A DNA stretch of 64,000 nt from an uncultured Pontibacter sp. GTDB taxonomy: Bacteria; Bacteroidota; Bacteroidia; Cytophagales; Hymenobacteraceae. Position 1 is the stretch's first letter, and every line of letters starts with the position of its first letter. The stretch spans positions 124,001 through 188,000 of the forward strand of contig CANMMP010000005.1 of assembly GCA_947499125.1 (NCBI GenBank), written 5' to 3'. Both the position numbers and the translations under genes were made by a program. Of this stretch, positions 1-8,016 are shown in pieces. Under the pieces are notes generated by a model. It was not told the DNA's origin, searched no databases, and was given only the letters and a program-made list of their open reading frames with translations.

Positions 1-518
1 TATTGGTGCCAGGGTTTGGATATGGCAGAAATGCACAATTGTTCCGTGAGAATGGGATGCATGTAACCGGCATCGAAATCTCCAAAACAGCCATTGACCT
101 GGCCAGGCAGCATTACGGAACGCATCTGAAAGTCTACCACGGTTCTGTAACGGATATGCCTTTTGATGATGTGCTGTATGATGGCATTTTCTGTTATGCA
201 CTTATCCATTTGCTGGACCAAAAAGAAAGACAAAAGCTAGTTAAAGACTGTTATAATCAATTAAAGCCGGGAGGATATATGGTTTTTGTAGCCGTCTCAA
301 CAGAGTCTCCCAACTATGGCACAGGCAGGCAACTCAGCGAAAACCGTTTCGAGATCTTTGATGGCGTGCAAATGTACTTTTATGATGAAGACGCAGTGAA
401 GCAGGAATTCAGCGAATTTGGATTGGTTGACTTTACAGAGATTGATGAGCCAATGAAAAATATGCCTGGTAAACCCGCACTCAAGTTCTACTTTATAACC
501 TGCAGGAAACAAGCCTGA
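1..518 (+). CDS. SAM-dependent class I methyltransferase, 5' end outside window
   Basis: This is the C-terminal 171 residues of a class I methyltransferase; the frame is open to the left edge, so the true start lies upstream. A glycine-rich SAM-binding motif I (GFGYGRNAQLF) is at the very beginning. It is followed by the acidic end of strand 2 (VTGIEIS, E binding the ribose hydroxyls), a motif II-like segment near IFCYALIHLL, and the typical LKPGGYMVFVAVS strand. It resembles small Methyltransf_11/25 or TehB-like proteins, whose substrate cannot be told from sequence. A bidirectional hairpin terminator follows about 170 bp downstream. Confidence 0.85.
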   Translation, partial: LVPGFGYGRNAQLFRENGMHVTGIEISKTAIDLARQHYGTHLKVYHGSVTDMPFDDVLYDGIFCYALIHLLDQKERQKLVKDCYNQLKPGGYMVFVAVSTESPNYGTGRQLSENRFEIFDGVQMYFYDEDAVKQEFSEFGLVDFTEIDEPMKNMPGKPALKFYFITCRKQA

Positions 519-527
519 TTGCCCCAG

Positions 528-651
528 CTCGCGTCCCGCGAGTGTACGTTACCTGCGGACTCTGGCCGCTTTAAACTATCGTTTACCTATCACCTGTTTG
601 AAGAACTATGTGGCGGGACGCCACCTGTATCTCACACTCGCGAGACGCGAG
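528..651. repeat. Inverted-repeat element between converging genes
   Basis: Two 18-base arms, 528-545 and 634-651, are inverted copies differing at one position. Each arm is itself palindromic around CTCGCG...CGCGAG. About 88 bp lie between them. No convincing gene overlaps the element: a 69-codon open frame at 519-728 starts directly on the stop of the previous gene and has no recognisable features. The design (palindromic arms in inverted orientation) resembles REP/REPIN-type elements. Only one copy is visible in this window. Confidence 0.6.
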
Positions 652-688
652 CGAGGGCAGTTGATTTACAAACTATAAAAACACAAAA

Positions 689-713
689 GCCGCTCCTATA
701 CTTTAAGAGCGGC
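689..713. terminator. Bidirectional intrinsic terminator
   Basis: A GCCGCTC/GAGCGGC stem with an 11-nt loop has a T-rich run on the right (TTCTGCTTTTT) and an A-rich run on the left. It sits between a plus-strand methyltransferase gene and a minus-strand redoxin gene, so it can end both transcripts. Confidence 0.75.
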
Positions 714-740
714 TTCTGCTTTTTATAGTTAAACTATAGT

Positions 741-1331
741 TTAGTACTTCTTGATCAAGCAACCAGTAGCACGTTTACCAGCTACGGTTACGGCACGGTT
801 GGCTAATACTTCGTCTATCACGCTTTTCAGGTAAGGGTTTTTTACACCACTTTCTACCTGCGGATTATCGTCTATGGCACCTTTATACTTTAATACAAAG
901 CTGTCGCCGGTGTTGTGCAGCACAAAAACTTCCGGGGTTTTAGTCGCACCAAAACGTGAGCTAACTTTCTGACCTTCGTCGGCCAGGTACGGGAATCTAT
1001 AGTTTTTGGTAGCCATGTCTTCCAGGGTTTCGCTGCCTTCGCCGAGGCCTACACCCGGGTTAACGAAAACGAACTGTACACCTTTACTGGCATAGCTACT
1101 TGATAGTGTTACCAGTCGGTTCTCGTATAGTTTGGCGTAAGGGCAAGTGTTGTTGGTAAATACCAGCACTACGGTTTTGCTATCGGTAAAGTCGCTCAGC
1201 GATACAGTTGTATTGCCCACCCCTTGAAGCGTAAAATCCGAGATCTTATCGCCAAGCTGGTAGCTGCTGCTTTGTGCAAATGCGCTTACCGTAAGCAAAA
1301 GCACAGCGGCAAGAGTTGCTAAAATTTTCAT
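741..1331 (-). CDS. Secreted thioredoxin-like (AhpC/TSA family) redoxin
   Basis: The 196-residue protein has a clear signal peptide (about residues 1-20, ending SAFAQ) and an AhpC/TSA-type thioredoxin fold: GDKISDFTLQGVG at the start, VLVFTNNTCPYA at the active site, then the TPEVFVLHNTG and YKGAIDDNP strands. The active site reads C-P-Y-A, so the second cysteine of a classical CxxC is absent. The only other obvious cysteine is in the C-terminal ATGCLIKKY, which could act as a resolving cysteine. It probably acts in the periplasm as a thiol redox or peroxide-handling protein. Its start lies 3 bp past the stop of the phosphopantetheinyl transferase gene upstream, so the two are probably cotranscribed. 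Confidence 0.85.
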   Translation of the reverse strand: MKILATLAAVLLLTVSAFAQSSSYQLGDKISDFTLQGVGNTTVSLSDFTDSKTVVLVFTNNTCPYAKLYENRLVTLSSSYASKGVQFVFVNPGVGLGEGSETLEDMATKNYRFPYLADEGQKVSSRFGATKTPEVFVLHNTGDSFVLKYKGAIDDNPQVESGVKNPYLKSVIDEVLANRAVTVAGKRATGCLIKKY

Positions 1332-1334
1332 GTT

Positions 1335-1985
1335 TTATAGTTCGTTAGTAGAAATATCAATACAATAAGTAAGTACGTGTTGTTGGATGCGTTCGTGGTG
1401 TACCTGATACAATTTAGAAAAATTATCCGTCTGCACACGGCCTAAAAGCAAATTTTCTGATTCCGGGTCGGGTTGCAGCAGCAGGTTCTCTTTAAAGATC
1501 AGTTGCCGTTGGCTATACATTTTATACAATGTTTCTTTGGCGCTCCAGTACAAACAGGTTTTATCCGCTTCGCCGCACGTATAGTGCTTCTCGTCTTCGC
1601 TTAAAAACTTGTGAGCCACACGCAGCGCCTTCGGGCTAAGTAATTCAACATCTATGCCAACTTCATATTTACTTGAAACTATAACCGCTGCTAGCTCCGG
1701 CGCATGGCTGATAGAAACGTGAAAAGGCGCCTGCTCAAATACCGGTCTGCCATGTGCATTACGCTGAAGCACAGGTGTATCTGGAGTAAACTGCTGCAGC
1801 AAACTATAAACCAGCACCCTGCTGGCCAGCCACTCTTTCTGCCGGCGCGGGTGAGCCTGTTCCAGCATCAGTTCCGGAGAAATTCCGGCGGGCAGGGCAA
1901 GCAAAAGCACATCGGTGCGTTCTGTAATAGACCATGCACCAAGTATAGTATGCTCGTTTAGCTGGCGTGAAAAGAGTAGGGGCAT
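1335..1985 (-). CDS. 4'-phosphopantetheinyl transferase superfamily protein
   Basis: This 216-residue protein would transfer the 4'-phosphopantetheine arm from CoA to an acyl or peptidyl carrier protein. The Sfp/AcpS-type signature is visible: VGIDVELL (Mg-binding aspartate) about residue 115, and YWSAKETLYK (catalytic W-x-x-K-E) about residue 145. The length fits Sfp-type single-chain enzymes rather than short AcpS. No biosynthetic cluster is nearby, so its carrier protein may be the fatty acid ACP or something encoded elsewhere. It lies 3 bp upstream of the redoxin gene and is divergent from the WD40 gene at 2070. Confidence 0.88.
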   Translation of the reverse strand: MPLLFSRQLNEHTILGAWSITERTDVLLLALPAGISPELMLEQAHPRRQKEWLASRVLVYSLLQQFTPDTPVLQRNAHGRPVFEQAPFHVSISHAPELAAVIVSSKYEVGIDVELLSPKALRVAHKFLSEDEKHYTCGEADKTCLYWSAKETLYKMYSQRQLIFKENLLLQPDPESENLLLGRVQTDNFSKLYQVHHERIQQHVLTYCIDISTNEL

Positions 1986-2069
1986 AAGTAAAGTATAACC
2001 GGTGCTTCTTTGATGGGCAACCGGGGATTTGTAAATTTAGCTAAAATTTAACTTACGCTGATTTTACAT

Positions 2070-2999
2070 ATGGCGAGCAAGGTACAAGTACAGAAAATAG
2101 CCACCTTAACCGGTCACCGCGACTGTGTTTATAGTTTGGAACGGTCGGGGAGCGACACACATTTTTATTCGGCTGCCGGCGATGGCATGATCGTGCGTTG
2201 GGACTTTAACAACCCGGAGCAAGGCGAATTGATTGCGCGTACCGAAAGCTCTGTTTACGCCATCAAGTACATTTCGGATCGCGACCTGCTGCTGGTTGGC
2301 CAGAACAACGAAGGCCTGCATGTGATCGATGTAAAACAGAAAGCTATAGTTAAGTCGGTGCTGTTGCCGAAGGTGCCTATTTTTGATATTGCTTATGTAG
2401 CGGAGCTGAACAAAGTTTATGTAGGATTAAAAAACGGCGGAATTGCTATAGTTGCTGCCGATACTTTTGAGCTGGAAACTATAGTTCGGAAGTCGGAGAA
2501 AAGTGTGCGCAGCCTGGCTTATAACGCTAAAACCAATGAACTGGCTGCCGGCTACAGCGACCATACCGTGCGTATTTTTGATGCTGCTACGATGGACCTG
2601 AAACATGAACTGCAGAACCATACGAATTCGGTGTTCACTGTGGTTTACTCTCCGGATGGGGAGCTGCTGTTGACAGGTGGCCGCGATGCTCATCTCAGGG
2701 TTTGGGAAGCAACGAACAACTATAAAGAGCGTGGCTATGTTATCGCGCACATGTATACAATAAACAACATTACCTACAGCCCTGATGGTCGTTATTTTGC
2801 CACCTGCAGCATGGATAAATCGGTGAAACTTTGGGATGCGGAAACCTTTAAGTTGCTGAAAGTGATTGATAAAGTACGGAATGCCAGCCACGGCACATCG
2901 GTTAATAAATTATTTTGGTCGGCTCACAAGAATCAGTTAGTTTCGTGTAGCGATGACCGTACCATTTCGGTTTGGAATATAAATTTTGATGCATTATGA
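2070..2999 (+). CDS. WD40 repeat protein
   Basis: The 309-residue protein is built almost wholly of WD40 repeats forming a predicted seven-bladed propeller. Recurrent features include GHRDCVYSL, GDGMIVRWDF, HTNSVFTVVYSPDGELL, GGRDAHLRVWE, CSMDKSVKLWD and CSDDRTISVWN. There is no signal peptide, so it is probably a cytoplasmic scaffold. Its stop codon overlaps the start of the DivIVA-like gene by 4 bp (ATGA), which implies translational coupling and perhaps a joint role. The exact partner is unknown. Confidence 0.9.
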   Translation: MASKVQVQKIATLTGHRDCVYSLERSGSDTHFYSAAGDGMIVRWDFNNPEQGELIARTESSVYAIKYISDRDLLLVGQNNEGLHVIDVKQKAIVKSVLLPKVPIFDIAYVAELNKVYVGLKNGGIAIVAADTFELETIVRKSEKSVRSLAYNAKTNELAAGYSDHTVRIFDAATMDLKHELQNHTNSVFTVVYSPDGELLLTGGRDAHLRVWEATNNYKERGYVIAHMYTINNITYSPDGRYFATCSMDKSVKLWDAETFKLLKVIDKVRNASHGTSVNKLFWSAHKNQLVSCSDDRTISVWNINFDAL

Positions 3000-3973
3000 A
3001 GATTACACCGTTAGACATCAGACAAAAAACGTTTGAGAAGGCTTTTAGAGGATTAGACAAGGATGAAGTAAACGCGTTTTTGCTGACACTGTCGCAGCAG
3101 TGGGAGAAGATGCTGGATGAAAATAAAGACCTGCGCATGAAGCTGGACGCCGCTAACCGCGAAACCCAGAAACTGCGCGAAGTGGAATCATCGCTTTATA
3201 AAACACTTAAAACTGCTGAAGATACCGGCAACAACATACTGGAGCAGGCTACTAAATCGGCTGAGCTGCGTGGTCGTGAAGCTGAACTTCAGGCAAACGA
3301 GCTTCTGAACAAAGCCCGTACGCAAGCGCGCCAAACTTTAGAAGATGCTGCCCGCCAGACTGAGAAAATGCTTGCCGAAATGCAGGAAGAAGTAAGAAGC
3401 CTGGAGCAGGAATACCAGCGCATGGAAGGTTACCTGGATACTATGGTACGTGACCTGAAGAACCTTGCTAACGAGGCACTTGAGAAAGTGGAGCGCACAA
3501 AAGCTAAACCAAAGGGTGGCGTAAACAGTATGCTTTCAAGAGCAGCGAATGTAACGATTGACAACACCGCGCTGCAGCAAACCTTGAAAGAAATGAACAT
3601 AACTACTGAAAACAACACACCGCAAATACAAGCCTCTACAGCTGCCAACGCACCAATTGCTGTGCAGAATAACGGCAGAGAGTATAACCCGCTTGGCGAT
3701 CCGGCACCAGATGTAACACAGCCGCACCCGGAAATTCCAAACCCGGTAACGCCTGTGCCAAACCCGCCATCGCCAGAGATTGAGCCTATAGCGCCGGATT
3801 ATCCTGGCCGTGTGCCTGCTCCGGACATTGAGCAACCAGTACCAGAAATAAAGCCAGTGCAGCCAGAAAAGCCAGAAATTCAGCCACCAATGACAGAGCC
3901 ATCGCGCAATGCGTATGCTACGAACGGTGCAACTGTAAAAAGTGGCGGTTCTTTCTTCGACGAGATAGGCTAA
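2996..3973 (+). CDS. DivIVA domain-containing protein with proline-rich tail
   Basis: Residues 1-60 match the DivIVA/GpsB lipid-binding start (MKITPLDIRQKTFEKAFRG, then DEVNAFL). A long coiled coil runs to about residue 165, rich in E, Q, K and A. After a short linker comes a Pro-rich low-complexity stretch (about residues 230-300, repeated P-x-P-E-I type units), and the protein ends in a short conserved-looking tail (GGSFFDEIG). DivIVA proteins bind curved membranes and recruit cell-pole or septum factors; Bacteroidota versions are poorly studied. It is coupled to the WD40 gene by a 4-bp overlap, and folB starts 7 bp downstream. Confidence 0.85.
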   Translation: MKITPLDIRQKTFEKAFRGLDKDEVNAFLLTLSQQWEKMLDENKDLRMKLDAANRETQKLREVESSLYKTLKTAEDTGNNILEQATKSAELRGREAELQANELLNKARTQARQTLEDAARQTEKMLAEMQEEVRSLEQEYQRMEGYLDTMVRDLKNLANEALEKVERTKAKPKGGVNSMLSRAANVTIDNTALQQTLKEMNITTENNTPQIQASTAANAPIAVQNNGREYNPLGDPAPDVTQPHPEIPNPVTPVPNPPSPEIEPIAPDYPGRVPAPDIEQPVPEIKPVQPEKPEIQPPMTEPSRNAYATNGATVKSGGSFFDEIG

Positions 3974-3979
3974 GCTGAA

Positions 3980-4336
3980 ATGGGGCAGATAGCGCTGGAG
4001 GGCATGGAGTTCTTTGCCTTCCATGGTTTTTACGACGAAGAGCAAAAGATCGGGAACAAGTACGGCATCGACCTGACAATAAACGCCGACCTGCGCCGCG
4101 CCGCCGAATCTGACGACCTGCATGAAACGGTAAACTACGAAGTGTTATACGCACTGGTGCTGGAAGAAATGAAAACTCCGGCTCGTTTACTGGAACATCT
4201 CGGTCACCGCATCATTGACAAAGTTTACGAGCGTTTCCCGTTTGTAGCTTCGGTTAAGGTAAGTGTTTACAAGTATAACCCGCCGCTTGGTGGCATTTGT
4301 AGATGGGCTAAGGTTACGTTAGAAGAATCGAGATAA
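3980..4336 (+). CDS. folB: Dihydroneopterin aldolase
   Basis: The 118-residue protein has the usual FolB length and motifs: IALEGMEFFAFHGFYDEEQ at the N terminus (catalytic region), the glutamate-containing ESDDLHETVNYEVLY segment, LLEHLGHRIIDKV, and VSVYKYNPPLGG near the end. It converts 7,8-dihydroneopterin to 6-hydroxymethyl-dihydropterin in cytoplasmic folate synthesis. It is the last gene of the WD40-DivIVA-folB run. No other folate gene is in the window. Confidence 0.93.
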   Translation: MGQIALEGMEFFAFHGFYDEEQKIGNKYGIDLTINADLRRAAESDDLHETVNYEVLYALVLEEMKTPARLLEHLGHRIIDKVYERFPFVASVKVSVYKYNPPLGGICRWAKVTLEESR

Positions 4337-4379
4337 AAATACTTATTGATACGGAGACAGCTGGTTGAGAAATGGGCTG

Positions 4380-4880
4380 GCTGTTTTTGTTTTCACCTCC
4401 CCCTGCCCCCTCCTAAAAACAGGAGGGGGTGCTTTAGTCTGAATCAGGATTTACAGGATTTTCGGATTTGCAGGATTGGACCTCACAGTGTCTTTGAGAC
4501 CTGTGAGTGTCTGACTTTATAGTTTTATAGTTGCTGTGGTCAAACCACTCCTAACCCCTCTCCCGAAGCAAGTTCGGGATCTGCGACTTGTCTAAGGCAG
4601 GGGATTTGAAGGTTGCTATAGTTGGCTTTATAGTTCTATAGGATCTGTTTCTACACCCCTGTAGTCCCCTCAAGGGGACAGTTGTTCTAATGGAATAGTT
4701 GAATTTGTAGTTTCATAGTTTACGATAATGGGCGCACAGGTCGCGACCTGCCCCTACAGAAGAAGATCGTAGAGACGCAATACTTTGCGTCTTGTTTCCA
4801 GTTGCTATAAACCTCAACTATAGGACAATTAAGATCCCTCGGCTTTGCTCGGGATGACAACAACAGAGTAAAAATTTCTT
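4380..4880. repeat. Composite interspersed repeat block (locus A)
   Basis: No gene is visible in this 567-bp gap. It holds a chain of short modules, several palindromic: a C-rich/G-rich hairpin at 4406-4429, a GGATTTACAGGATT-type stretch at 4441-4478, a nested hairpin at 4482-4507, the palindrome CCCCTCAAGGGG near 4667-4678, CAGGTCGCGACCTG at 4737-4750, an AGACGCAA/TTGCGTCT hairpin at 4773-4792, and a CTCGG...CTCGGGATGACAAC stretch near 4836-4862. Most modules recur in the same order near 31.9-32.5 kb and 53.7-53.9 kb. Confidence 0.8.
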
Positions 4881-4903
4881 GATTAGGGGATGACAAATTA
4901 CAA

Positions 4904-5884
4904 CTACACCAGTTTCAACAACTCATGCGCAGCGGCAAATGCTGATTTTTGGCCTAACTTAACTTGTTCGGTTATAGTTGGTAACTGCTCTTTTACTTGT
5001 TGATGGGCATAAAAATTATCTTCCAGACCCTGGCGTATCGCTTCGTACATCCATTGCAAGTTCTGGTCACGGCGCTTTTTCTCGAAGTAACCGTTTGCCT
5101 GGGTTAGCTTTAGGTACTCGGTTATGGTTTGCCAGATGGTATCTAAACCACTTTGTTGCAGGGCAGAGCAGGTTGATACTTTGGGTAACCAGCCGGATGC
5201 GCTCATCGGGTAGAGGTGGAGGGCATTCTGGTATTCGGCCCGGGCAAGTTTAGCCTTGTCGGAATTGGAGCCGTCGGCTTTGGTGATGGCGATAGCGTCA
5301 GCCATTTCCATGATGCCGCGTTTGATGCCTTGTAGTTCGTCGCCGGCACCAGCCAGCATCAGCAGCAGAAAAAAATCAACCATAGCATGTACCGCAGTTT
5401 CCGATTGGCCAACACCAACGGTCTCTACTATAATCGCATCAAATCCGGCAGCTTCGCATAAAATTATAGTTTCGCGAGTGCTTTTGGTTACACCACCAAG
5501 TGACTTGCCTGCAGGCGAAGGACGAATAAACGCTTGTGGGTTTACAGACAGTAGTTCCATACGCGTCTTGTCGCCTAAAATACTGCCGCCGGTGCGTTGG
5601 CTGGTGGGGTCAATGGCTAATACAGCTAATTTCTTATTCTCGTGCTCTATCAGGTATGTTCCGAAAGCTTCTATAAAAGTACTTTTGCCTACGCCAGGCA
5701 CCCCAGTTATACCTATCCGAACTGCATTACCGGAGTGCGGCAACACCTTTGCAATTACTTCCTGGGCCAATTCGTGGTCCTGTGGCAATTTACTTTCTAC
5801 TAAGGTTATGGCACGACTCAGCAACACGCGGTCTCCGTTCAGGATGCCGTTCACATAAGTATCTGCTGAAAATCGTTTTGCCAT
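4904..5884 (-). CDS. meaB: Methylmalonyl-CoA mutase-associated GTPase MeaB
   Basis: This 326-residue G3E-family P-loop GTPase protects and reloads the AdoCbl cofactor of methylmalonyl-CoA mutase. Visible motifs are Walker A GVPGVGKSTFIEAFG (about residues 61-75), AIDPTSQRTGGSILGDKTRM, the FDAIIVETVGVGQSE switch/Walker B region, and ITKADGSN as the base-recognition motif (N/TKxD type). Its client mutase is encoded about 8-13 kb away (13.7-18.2 kb) rather than next to it. The length is normal. A small membrane protein gene lies 36 bp upstream on the same strand. Confidence 0.93.
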   Translation of the reverse strand: MAKRFSADTYVNGILNGDRVLLSRAITLVESKLPQDHELAQEVIAKVLPHSGNAVRIGITGVPGVGKSTFIEAFGTYLIEHENKKLAVLAIDPTSQRTGGSILGDKTRMELLSVNPQAFIRPSPAGKSLGGVTKSTRETIILCEAAGFDAIIVETVGVGQSETAVHAMVDFFLLLMLAGAGDELQGIKRGIMEMADAIAITKADGSNSDKAKLARAEYQNALHLYPMSASGWLPKVSTCSALQQSGLDTIWQTITEYLKLTQANGYFEKKRRDQNLQWMYEAIRQGLEDNFYAHQQVKEQLPTITEQVKLGQKSAFAAAHELLKLV

Positions 5885-5920
5885 AGTTTATAGTTTTAGG
5901 CAGAGTAATCGCATTAATAG

Positions 5921-6277
5921 TTAGTCCTGCAATTTTTTGAAAGTATAAAGCAATACTTCTCCTCTCTTTATCAATATCAATGTATCGGATTTTTGCGCTT
6001 TGATAATTGAATCACCAGGAACAGCTACTCTGCTAAAAATAGTATTACTGTTAATATCTGCAGTATAAGGTAGAAAGTTATACTCGGTGCCTGCAACCTG
6101 AAAATATGTTCCGGAAACAGAAGCACGTACTTCCTCTTCAACTACCCCATTTATTTCTGCATTATAAAAATTATCAAAAGCCTGGCTGCCTTTGCGCTTT
6201 GCATTGACATAACTTAGAATATTTACTGCTGCAAATACTATCAGAGCACCGGTAATAAGTTTTGTTTTTTTAGACAT
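5921..6277 (-). CDS. Small hypothetical protein with N-terminal membrane anchor
   Basis: I chose the ATG at 6277, giving 118 residues, because the protein then begins MSKKTKLITGALIVFAAVN, a normal start for a membrane anchor; a longer frame to 6313 adds a poor leader. After the single TM segment come a basic KRKGS region and about 85 polar, beta-rich residues that presumably face the periplasm. No family is recognised. It ends 36 bp before meaB and may be cotranscribed with it, without any clear functional link. Confidence 0.65.
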   Translation of the reverse strand: MSKKTKLITGALIVFAAVNILSYVNAKRKGSQAFDNFYNAEINGVVEEEVRASVSGTYFQVAGTEYNFLPYTADINSNTIFSRVAVPGDSIIKAQKSDTLILIKRGEVLLYTFKKLQD

Positions 6278-6540
6278 AGATGGTAGTCTGATAGGTAATG
6301 CCGCCTCCTGCAAAGTTAGCAGAATGTGCCATACATCATAAGTAAACTATAAATCTGCTGATTATCTATATTTTAGACCGGCTACATTCTGATATTTAGC
6401 AAAAAAAGCAGAACTTGCATCATTATTTATACTTTAAACCTGGCTTACAGGGCGTTTACTACCTCACTCAAGAGCAGCTGAATCGCAATAAAAGTATAGG
6501 TGATGCTTCTAACAAAAATCAACTTTTAGCTCATTATTTT

Positions 6541-7944
6541 ATGAAAAAGGCACTTTTGGCGGCCTCCATTCTGCTTGCAGGGCATTTTACTGCGCTGGCC
6601 CAAACCGAAAGCAACAGCTACTCTATTGTATCGAGGGGTGGCGTAATGAATACCTTTGTGCACGACTACCAGGCCATTGGCGTAAACCCGGCAAACCTTG
6701 GCCGCAGCACCTCGCTAGTGTCGTTTACCGTGGCCGAATTTGGCGGATACTATAGCTCGCAGGCCTTTACCCGCAAAACGTTGCGTAGCGCAGTTAAGTT
6801 TGCTACCGAAAACACCATTACCGATACCGACCGTGCCGACCTGGCCCGTGCTTTTACAAGCGACAACGTTTTGAACCTGGGTGCAGACATGAATACTCTG
6901 GCTATTTCGGTGAGCCTGCCTAAAATTGGCGGATTTGCCCTGAGTAACCGCCAGCGTATGCTGGGCCACGTTGGGTTTAACAAGAACTTTGCTGAACTCA
7001 TCTTCTTAGGCCAGGATGCTTCTATGTTTAATGAGATTGCTCCCGACGAGACTGTATTTGTTTCAGAGCTTTTCGACGGTACTGAGATGAAGATGTCGTG
7101 GGTGAACGAGTGGAACTTTGCCTATGGCCGCAAAATTATGGAGCTGCCGCTGGTAAATATTTATGGTGGTTTCGGCTACAAGTACCTGCAGGGTTTAGGT
7201 ATGTATGAGTTCAGCGCTACTGATGGCAAAGTAAAAGCTTACCAGGCGCTATCGCCAGTGCTCGATGCCAACTACGATAAGTTTATCGACGATCCGAGCT
7301 TCAATTTTAAAGATACCGACGGTTTGCTGAGCCCGGTTGGTCGTGGCCATGGTGTAGATCTGGGTCTTTCTGCTGAGATCATTAAAATAGTAAAAGTAAG
7401 CGCTTCGGTTACTGATATTGGTAACATAAAGTGGACTGAAAACCTGCTGGAAGGTCAGGATGTAGGCTTTAAACTGGCTGACGTAATGGAAGAGAACCAG
7501 GATAACTCAAACTTTTGGGAAGATGCCGGCGAAATGGCTAAAACTATAGCTGACAGTGCGCTGGTGTTTAGCCCGGTTAACGAAATGAAAGTAAAGCTGC
7601 CGACGCGTTTCCGTTTCGGTGCAGGTGTTAAAATTGGCCAGCGCGTTGAAGTGGGAGTAGATTATGTGGCTCCACTAAACAAGGCCCCGGGTAACCTTTC
7701 CGGCGATTTCGTTGGCCTTGGCGTTGATTTTTCGCCGATACCGGTATTCCGTTTAAGCTCAGGCGTATCGTCTGGTGCTGGCGATAAAATTAACGTGCCG
7801 TTTGGCTTTGCTATTATATCACCGGTTTACGAGTTTGGCTTAGGTATGCGTGATGTAACTGCTCCTTTCACTAAAAACAACCCGGGTGCCTCTGTAGCGA
7901 TGGGCTTTTTAAGATTTAAGATCGGTAAGTCGCAGATCATCTAA
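6541..7944 (+). CDS. DUF5723-like outer-membrane beta-barrel protein
   Basis: The start was placed at the ATG at 6541, which gives a classic signal peptide (MKKALLAASILLAGHFTALAQ); the frame is open 126 bp further upstream but without a credible leader. The mature part (about 445 residues) is rich in alternating hydrophobic/polar strands. It begins with a YQAIGVNPANLGR segment typical of Bacteroidota FadL/PorV-like barrels and ends with a strand-type C terminus (SVAMGFLRFKIGKSQII). It is probably an outer-membrane protein of unknown cargo. A hairpin terminator follows. Confidence 0.75.
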   Translation: MKKALLAASILLAGHFTALAQTESNSYSIVSRGGVMNTFVHDYQAIGVNPANLGRSTSLVSFTVAEFGGYYSSQAFTRKTLRSAVKFATENTITDTDRADLARAFTSDNVLNLGADMNTLAISVSLPKIGGFALSNRQRMLGHVGFNKNFAELIFLGQDASMFNEIAPDETVFVSELFDGTEMKMSWVNEWNFAYGRKIMELPLVNIYGGFGYKYLQGLGMYEFSATDGKVKAYQALSPVLDANYDKFIDDPSFNFKDTDGLLSPVGRGHGVDLGLSAEIIKIVKVSASVTDIGNIKWTENLLEGQDVGFKLADVMEENQDNSNFWEDAGEMAKTIADSALVFSPVNEMKVKLPTRFRFGAGVKIGQRVEVGVDYVAPLNKAPGNLSGDFVGLGVDFSPIPVFRLSSGVSSGAGDKINVPFGFAIISPVYEFGLGMRDVTAPFTKNNPGASVAMGFLRFKIGKSQII

Positions 7945-7960
7945 TAAGATTATACTTTAA

Positions 7961-7995
7961 CAGAAAAGCCAACCCCGATAAGGTTGGCTTTTCTG
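7961..7995. terminator. Bidirectional intrinsic terminator
   Basis: A perfect 14-bp stem (CAGAAAAGCCAACC and its complement, 7961-7974 and 7982-7995) is followed by GTTTTTAT. It lies between converging genes and serves both. Confidence 0.85.
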
Positions 7996-8016
7996 TTTTT
8001 ATACTATAGCTAAAGT

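Noticed and set aside
519-728. Open frame of 69 codons after the first methyltransferase
   Set aside because: It coincides with the palindromic inverted-repeat element and the terminator, has no start signal or domain, and its composition follows the repeat, so it was not called as a gene.
3536-4123. Minus-strand frame of 195 codons opposite the DivIVA-like and folB genes
   Set aside because: Rich in W, R and Y because it is antisense to a proline-rich coding region; no family features.
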